DNA of 64,000 nt from Paractinoplanes deccanensis (GTDB taxonomy: Bacteria; Actinomycetota; Actinomycetes; Mycobacteriales; Micromonosporaceae), in NCBI RefSeq assembly GCF_016862115.1, contig NZ_BOMI01000030.1, positions 1 through 64,000 of the forward strand. Direction: 5' to 3'. A program made the position numbers and the translations under genes. Numbering within the stretch: position 1 is the first letter of the stretch; every line of letters begins with the position of its first letter. This document shows positions 58,376 through 64,000 of the stretch, piece by piece. The notes beneath the pieces were generated by a model. The model did no database searches. It saw only the letters and a list, made by a program, of their open reading frames with translations, and was not told where the DNA came from.

Positions 58376-58508
58376 GGCGGCCCTCCTTGGCATGGGTCTT
58401 ACGCCGCGGCCCGTGGCCCCGCCCGGGCCGCGGGCCGAACACACGCCCGCGCGCCCACACCGGCCAGGCGCCGCATCCCGGCCCAGATGCGGGCCCCGGC
58501 GAACGCCC

Positions 58509-58526
58509 CGGCCCGGCGCCGGGCCG
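58509..58526. terminator. Palindrome between convergent genes
   Basis: CGGCCCGGCGCCGGGCCG is an 18-bp perfect palindrome four bases beyond the RibD-like stop and 133 bp after the membrane-protein stop. Together with nearby GC-rich inverted repeats (CCCGGGCCGCGGGC) it is a likely bidirectional terminator. Confidence 0.5.
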
Positions 58527-58530
58527 CGGG

Positions 58531-59223
58531 TCAGGCCGGCTCGTAGCGGTCGGAGAGGGCGTAGCGCAGCAGCACTACGTCACCGATCTGGCGGACCTCC
58601 GCCAGCGTGGCGCGACGCCCCGGGCCCCAGGGGAAGTCTCCGTCGCGGACGAAGCGCGGCGCCCGCGAGTCGCCCACGAAGAACGGCGCCACCACGAGCT
58701 GGAGCTCGTCGGCGAGCCCAGTGGTGAGGAACTGGGTGTGCATGCGCCCGCCGCCCTCGACCATCAGGCGCCGCACGCCCCGCCCGGCCAGGTCGGCCGT
58801 GACCCGGTGCAAGTCGACGGGGTCACCGCCGTCGACGACGGTCGCGACGTCGCCGAGCTTGGATCGGGCCGACTCCACCGACGGCGAAGCACAATAGACG
58901 ATTTTGTCCACTTCGCCCACGGTGAAGAACTGGGCACCGGGGTCGATCGCGCAGCTGCTCGTCACCGTCACCTTGATCGGGTGGGGCGACTCACCGCGGG
59001 CGACCCGGGCAGCGCGCCGCTCGCCGGAGCGCACCAGCAGCCGCGGATCGTCCTGCCGGATCGTCGCGGCGCCGACCAAGATGGCGTCGCAACCGGCACG
59101 AACGGCGTCGACTCGGTCGAAATCGGCCTCGTTGGACAGCAGCAGTCGCTCCTGCGACGTGTCGTCCAAGTAGCCGTCGATGGACATGCCGCAGCTCAGC
59201 AACGTGTAAGGACGCTCAACCAC
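58531..59223 (-). CDS. RibD C-terminal-type reductase (pyrimidine/pterin reductase-like)
   Basis: A 230-residue NADPH-dependent reductase of the RibD_C/DHFR fold, without the deaminase half of RibD. It starts PYTLLSCGMSIDGYLDD and has DAILVGAATIRQDDPRLLVR, RRLMVEGGGRMHTQFL and LQLVVAPFFVGDSRAPRF, the same motifs as riboflavin-pathway reductases. I choose GTG 59223, eight bases after GGAGG. It is divergent from GTP cyclohydrolase II, whose product is the natural source of the pyrimidine it would reduce. The two genes together point to a GTP-derived product. Confidence 0.88.
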   Translation of the reverse strand: MVERPYTLLSCGMSIDGYLDDTSQERLLLSNEADFDRVDAVRAGCDAILVGAATIRQDDPRLLVRSGERRAARVARGESPHPIKVTVTSSCAIDPGAQFFTVGEVDKIVYCASPSVESARSKLGDVATVVDGGDPVDLHRVTADLAGRGVRRLMVEGGGRMHTQFLTTGLADELQLVVAPFFVGDSRAPRFVRDGDFPWGPGRRATLAEVRQIGDVVLLRYALSDRYEPA

Positions 59224-59381
59224 CGATGACGCCTCCTGTAGAGCGACCATCGTCACCCTGGCCGAACAGTTGCGTCCAAGATAATCCGGGACACGATTAC
59301 TGGCACGTTCGCAATCTGTTGCGATGCGGTGACTCCGACTGCGGGTATAGCGGATCAACGGGGAACCAACGAGGAGGACCG

Positions 59382-60023
59382 ATGTTGAAAGCCACGGTGC
59401 GGCAGCAGGTGACCGTTCCACTGCGGTTCGGGGACGGGTACGCCACGCCGGCCCGGGTGATGACCTTCGACGGCCTCGTCGACGGCAAGGAGCATCTGGC
59501 CCTCGGCCTCGGCGACTGGCAGCGAGCCCTGAAGAAGTCCACGGCCGGCGGCCGCGCGCCTCTGGTGCGGCCGCACAGCGAGTGCCTGACCGGGGACGTC
59601 TTCGGCAGCCAGCGCTGCGACTGCGGCCCTCAGCTGCGCGAGGCCGTCGAGCGGATCGCCGAGCAGGGCGGCATCCTGCTCTACCTGCGGCAGGAGGGCC
59701 GCGGCATCGGCCTGTACGCCAAGCTGGACGCCTATGCCCTCCAGGACGCCGGCCTGGACACGTACGAGGCGAACGTCGCCCTGGGCCGCGGCGAGGACGA
59801 GCGCGACTACACGGCCGCCGCGCAGATGCTGCTGGCGCTCGGCGCCGACCGGATCCGGCTGCTGAGCAACAATCCCGACAAAGCGATCCAGCTGGAGAAG
59901 AGCGGGATCGAGGTGACCCAGCGCATCCCGACCGGGGTGCACATGTCCCCCACGAACGTTCGCTACCTGGCGACCAAGGCGTCACACACCGCTCACACGA
60001 TCGAGCTACCCCTTGCCGAGTAA
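59382..60023 (+). CDS. ribA: GTP cyclohydrolase II
   Basis: A 213-residue RibA-type enzyme that opens GTP to 2,5-diamino-6-ribosylamino-4-pyrimidinone phosphate, formate and pyrophosphate. The zinc site SECLTGDVFGSQRCDCG, the substrate loop RQEGRGIGLYAKLDAYALQ and the segment LLSNNPDKAIQLEKSGI are all intact. I choose ATG 59382, five bases after AGGAGG. The open frame reaches back to 59226 but lacks a ribosome site. It stands alone, without ribB or ribE beside it, which suggests a role in a special pathway with the adjacent RibD-like reductase and PTPS-like gene rather than house-keeping riboflavin synthesis. Confidence 0.92.
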   Translation: MLKATVRQQVTVPLRFGDGYATPARVMTFDGLVDGKEHLALGLGDWQRALKKSTAGGRAPLVRPHSECLTGDVFGSQRCDCGPQLREAVERIAEQGGILLYLRQEGRGIGLYAKLDAYALQDAGLDTYEANVALGRGEDERDYTAAAQMLLALGADRIRLLSNNPDKAIQLEKSGIEVTQRIPTGVHMSPTNVRYLATKASHTAHTIELPLAE

Positions 60024-60056
60024 CTGATGCCCGGGGTCATCCGGCACCATGTGTGG

Positions 60057-61967
60057 ATGGCGGACGACCCCGAGCTCATCCTCAACGCGGTCGACCAGGT
60101 GCCGTTCATCCTCGTCGTGTGCGAAGGCGCCGACCTGCGGGTCCTCCTGCTGAGCGGCGCCACCCGCGCCGTGCTCCCGGGCCGGGACTATCGCGGCCTG
60201 CCGATCCGCGAGGTGATCAGCGACCTGGTCGGCCAGCAGATCCTCGACGCCTACTACGAGGTCTACCGCACCGGCAAGCCGGTCGACGGCCAGGAGTGGC
60301 GGGTCCACCTCGACATGCCGGACGGCTCGGTGCACGAGATGTTCGCCAACTTCACGATCACGCCGTGGACCGTCGACGGCGAACGGCGCGGCGTGATCGG
60401 CCTCGGCTTCGACGTGACCGAGACGGTGCGCCGGCGACAGGCCGCGGCCGAGGACACCGAGCACCTGCGCCGCCGGTACGAGGAGAGCCGCGAGGTCATC
60501 ACGGCGCTCCAGCGCGAGCTGCTCCCCGCCGGGCTCCCCGTGCTGCCCGGCGCCCAGATCGCCGCCAGCTACCTGCTGGCCGACGCCGGCTCGGCCGCCG
60601 GCGGCGACTGGTTCGACGCCCTCGTCCAGCCCGACGGCCGCCTGGCCCTGATCGTCGGCGACGTCGTCGGTCACGGCGTGGCAGCCTCCGGCGTGATGGG
60701 CCAGCTCCGCGCCGTCCTGCAGGACCGCCTCCACTCCGGGGCCTCGGTGGCCGAGGCGATCGGCGCCGTCGACCGTTTCGCCGCCCGCGTGCCCGGCGCC
60801 CACGCGGCGACTGTCGCCCTCGTCGTGCTCGACCTCGTCTCGGGCACCCTCGAATACTGCACGGCGGGCCACCCGGCCCCGCTGGTCGTCGAGGGCACCG
60901 GCGGCACTCGCTACCTGCCTCTCACCGGCGCCGCCCCGCTCGGCACCGGCCGGGCCGCCGGAGACCCGGCGCACCCCGTGCTCTCGTCCAGGCTCGAGAT
61001 CGGCGATCTGCTCCTGCTCTACAGCGACGGGATCCTCGAACGGCCGGGCCGGGATCACTCGTCGAGCGCCGCCGAGCTGGCCCACTCCGCCGCGGACAGC
61101 GCCGCCGGCCGGGCGTTGCGCGACCCGGAGTCCACCCCGGCCGAACGGGTGTGCACGCAGACCGTCGAGCTGCTGGTGCGTGCCACCGGGCACGGCGACG
61201 ACATCACGCTGCTCGCCGTGCAGCGCGTGGCCCCCGTACCGGAACTGGCCCTTGATCTGCCGGCGGAGCCGGTCGCCCTGCGGGGAGCGCGCCATGAGCT
61301 GGGAGCCTGGCTGACAAAGGCGGGAGCGACGGAGCAGGACGTCTTCGTGCTCCAGCACGCGCTGGGGGAACTGATGACGAACGCGGTGGAGCACGCGGCC
61401 GCCGACGAGGGCGCGATGGTGACGGTGACGGCGGCGCTGACGGCCTCGGGCGCGATCGAGGCGGCCGTGATCGACCGGGGACACTGGCGGGAACCGTCGC
61501 GGCAGGAGAATCGCGGACGAGGGCTGGCTCTGACCTCCCAGCTGGTCGAGAGCCTGACGGTGACGCATGACACGGAGGGGACGGTCGCGCGGATCCGCCA
61601 GCCGCTGACGCGACCGGCCCGGCTGTTGGATCCGCACACGGCGCCGACGCCGCCTTCGGCACCGGCGGCGGTGGAGTTTCGCGTCGTCGAGCAGGCGGGT
61701 GACGACGAGACACACGTACGGGTGGAAGGGCCGCTGGACGCCGCAACGGCCTCGCTCGCCCAGCGCGAGCTGTTGCGCCGCAGCAGGGGTGGGGCTGTGC
61801 CTCTCACTGTGGAGTTGTCAAAGGTGACGCATCTGTCCAGCGCTGGGGTCTCCGCGCTGCACAACGTCGCGGCTCAGCACGCGGCTCAGGGAGCGCCGCT
61901 GAGTCTGGTCGCACCGCCGGGGTCGCCGGCGCAGACGATTCTGGCACTCGTCGCGCTGCTTCCCTGA
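60057..61967 (+). CDS. PAS-PP2C(SpoIIE)-HATPase-STAS four-domain stress regulator
   Basis: A 636-residue signalling protein combining modules usually found on separate proteins. PAS covers residues 1-120 (ILNAVDQVPFILVVCEGADLRVLLLSG). A SpoIIE/RsbU-like phosphatase covers about 145-370 (AGGDWFDALVQPDGRLALIVGDVVGHG, GHPAPLVV and GHGDDITLLAV). An RsbW-like histidine-kinase ATPase covers about 390-510 (FVLQHALGELMTNAVEHAAADEG). A STAS domain covers about 540-630 (LTVELSKVTHLSSAGVSALHNVA). The combination resembles a partner-switching cascade controlling a sigma factor in one chain. I choose ATG 60057, where the PAS domain begins; ATG 60027 is also possible. It follows ribA by 34-bp spacing without evident functional link. 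Confidence 0.9.
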   Translation: MADDPELILNAVDQVPFILVVCEGADLRVLLLSGATRAVLPGRDYRGLPIREVISDLVGQQILDAYYEVYRTGKPVDGQEWRVHLDMPDGSVHEMFANFTITPWTVDGERRGVIGLGFDVTETVRRRQAAAEDTEHLRRRYEESREVITALQRELLPAGLPVLPGAQIAASYLLADAGSAAGGDWFDALVQPDGRLALIVGDVVGHGVAASGVMGQLRAVLQDRLHSGASVAEAIGAVDRFAARVPGAHAATVALVVLDLVSGTLEYCTAGHPAPLVVEGTGGTRYLPLTGAAPLGTGRAAGDPAHPVLSSRLEIGDLLLLYSDGILERPGRDHSSSAAELAHSAADSAAGRALRDPESTPAERVCTQTVELLVRATGHGDDITLLAVQRVAPVPELALDLPAEPVALRGARHELGAWLTKAGATEQDVFVLQHALGELMTNAVEHAAADEGAMVTVTAALTASGAIEAAVIDRGHWREPSRQENRGRGLALTSQLVESLTVTHDTEGTVARIRQPLTRPARLLDPHTAPTPPSAPAAVEFRVVEQAGDDETHVRVEGPLDAATASLAQRELLRRSRGGAVPLTVELSKVTHLSSAGVSALHNVAAQHAAQGAPLSLVAPPGSPAQTILALVALLP

Positions 61968-61968
61968 G

Positions 61969-61993
61969 TTATCCACAATCCGAGTTATCCACA
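61969..61993 (+). promoter_or_regulatory. Two DnaA boxes upstream of recQ
   Basis: TTATCCACA occurs exactly at 61969-61977 and 61985-61993, in the same orientation and 16 bp apart. This is the consensus DnaA box. They lie between the upstream stop and the recQ promoter, suggesting DnaA control of recQ. Confidence 0.75.
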
Positions 61994-62023
61994 GGGCATG
62001 GGCAGGATGTCGGTCCTCCTCTC

Positions 62024-62029
62024 TAATAT
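62024..62029 (+). promoter_or_regulatory. Leaderless -10 element of recQ
   Basis: TAATAT ends six bases before the GTG at 62036, so transcription would begin at the start codon. No convincing -35 hexamer lies about 17 bases upstream, and there is no ribosome site before the GTG. Confidence 0.6.
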
Positions 62030-62035
62030 CGCTTC

Positions 62036-64000
<1,965 letters not shown>

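Noticed and set aside
59953-59963. Another copy of the 18-bp dispersed element in ribA
   Set aside because: Only ACGAACGTTCG matches; the flanking bases that define the element are absent, so it is a chance hit.
61969-61993. Replication origin because of two DnaA boxes
   Set aside because: Only two boxes, no AT-rich unwinding region and no dnaA/dnaN neighbours; promoter control of recQ fits better.

Overview
The window is high-GC DNA (roughly 70% or more by eye). It has strong GC-third-position coding bias, many GTG and a few TTG starts, stop/start overlaps of the GTGA or ATGA type, and actinobacterial families such as LacI regulators, ROK kinases, PAS-RsbU-like phosphatases and a RibA/RibD-like pair. 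This fits a soil actinomycete, and the gene style suggests Micromonosporaceae (Actinoplanes-like), though no rRNA or marker in the window proves the genus. I see no tRNA, rRNA, CRISPR array, integrase or intact insertion sequence.

Layout. 0.2-2 kb: an MFS exporter swollen by in-frame tandem repeats. 2.1-21.3 kb: a carbohydrate locus. It holds a sugar ABC transporter (binding protein and two permeases), a large uncharacterised six-hairpin-like protein, a RibD-C-type reductase, a GH38 alpha-mannosidase, a ROK kinase fused to a GmhA-like SIS domain, a LacI regulator, a protein with two metallo-beta-lactamase domains, a GH84-type N-acetylglucosaminidase, a clan GH-D-like glycosidase and an FGGY kinase. 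A palindrome TGGGATCGATCCCA or a close variant lies before the ABC operon, before the ROK-SIS/GH38 operon and in the divergent MBL/GH84 promoter. The locus therefore looks like one LacI-controlled regulon for taking apart a mannose- and GlcNAc-containing glycan. 21.3-25 kb: thioredoxin, an EamA exporter divergent from a MarR regulator, a DUF6232-like membrane protein, a decayed oxidoreductase, and a SnoaL/MarR pair.

25.1-31 kb: an arsenic-type cluster. It holds ArsC, an aquaporin-like channel, an ArsR-ArsC fusion, ArsR, a broken ArsR-GNAT fusion, a Cys-tailed flavoprotein and an MFS permease. 31-36 kb: a TSUP permease and a BtuFCD-like cobalamin transporter preceded by a cobalamin riboswitch. 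36-41 kb: a giant FAD/Fe-S dehydrogenase, a HAAS-like membrane protein, a SIMPL protein and an SRPBCC protein. 41-46 kb: a LacI-controlled ABC importer. 46-48.7 kb: a GNAT protein and a response-regulator/KaiC-like pair. 48.8-51.7 kb: a secreted GH31 glycosidase with two CBM-like domains and a strong hairpin terminator. 51.7-53.6 kb: a BtuF-like protein, a 51-residue protein and a CDP-alcohol phosphotransferase.

53.7-60 kb: a compact cluster of dehydrogenase, PTPS/QueD-like protein, GT4 glycosyltransferase, methyltransferase and LPG-synthase-like membrane protein, followed by a RibD-like reductase and GTP cyclohydrolase II (RibA). I read it as an uncharacterised pathway making a GTP-derived, glycosylated and methylated molecule. 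60-64 kb: a four-domain PAS-PP2C-HATPase-STAS stress regulator, then a RecQ helicase that runs off the end of the window and is preceded by two DnaA boxes and an apparently leaderless promoter.

Two genome-scale oddities recur. An 18-bp element, AGAACGAACGTTCTGTCT, occurs five times: four inside coding sequence and once between convergent genes. Several unrelated proteins also carry young tandem repeats whose unit is a multiple of three bases (15, 30, 45, 54 and 57 bp).
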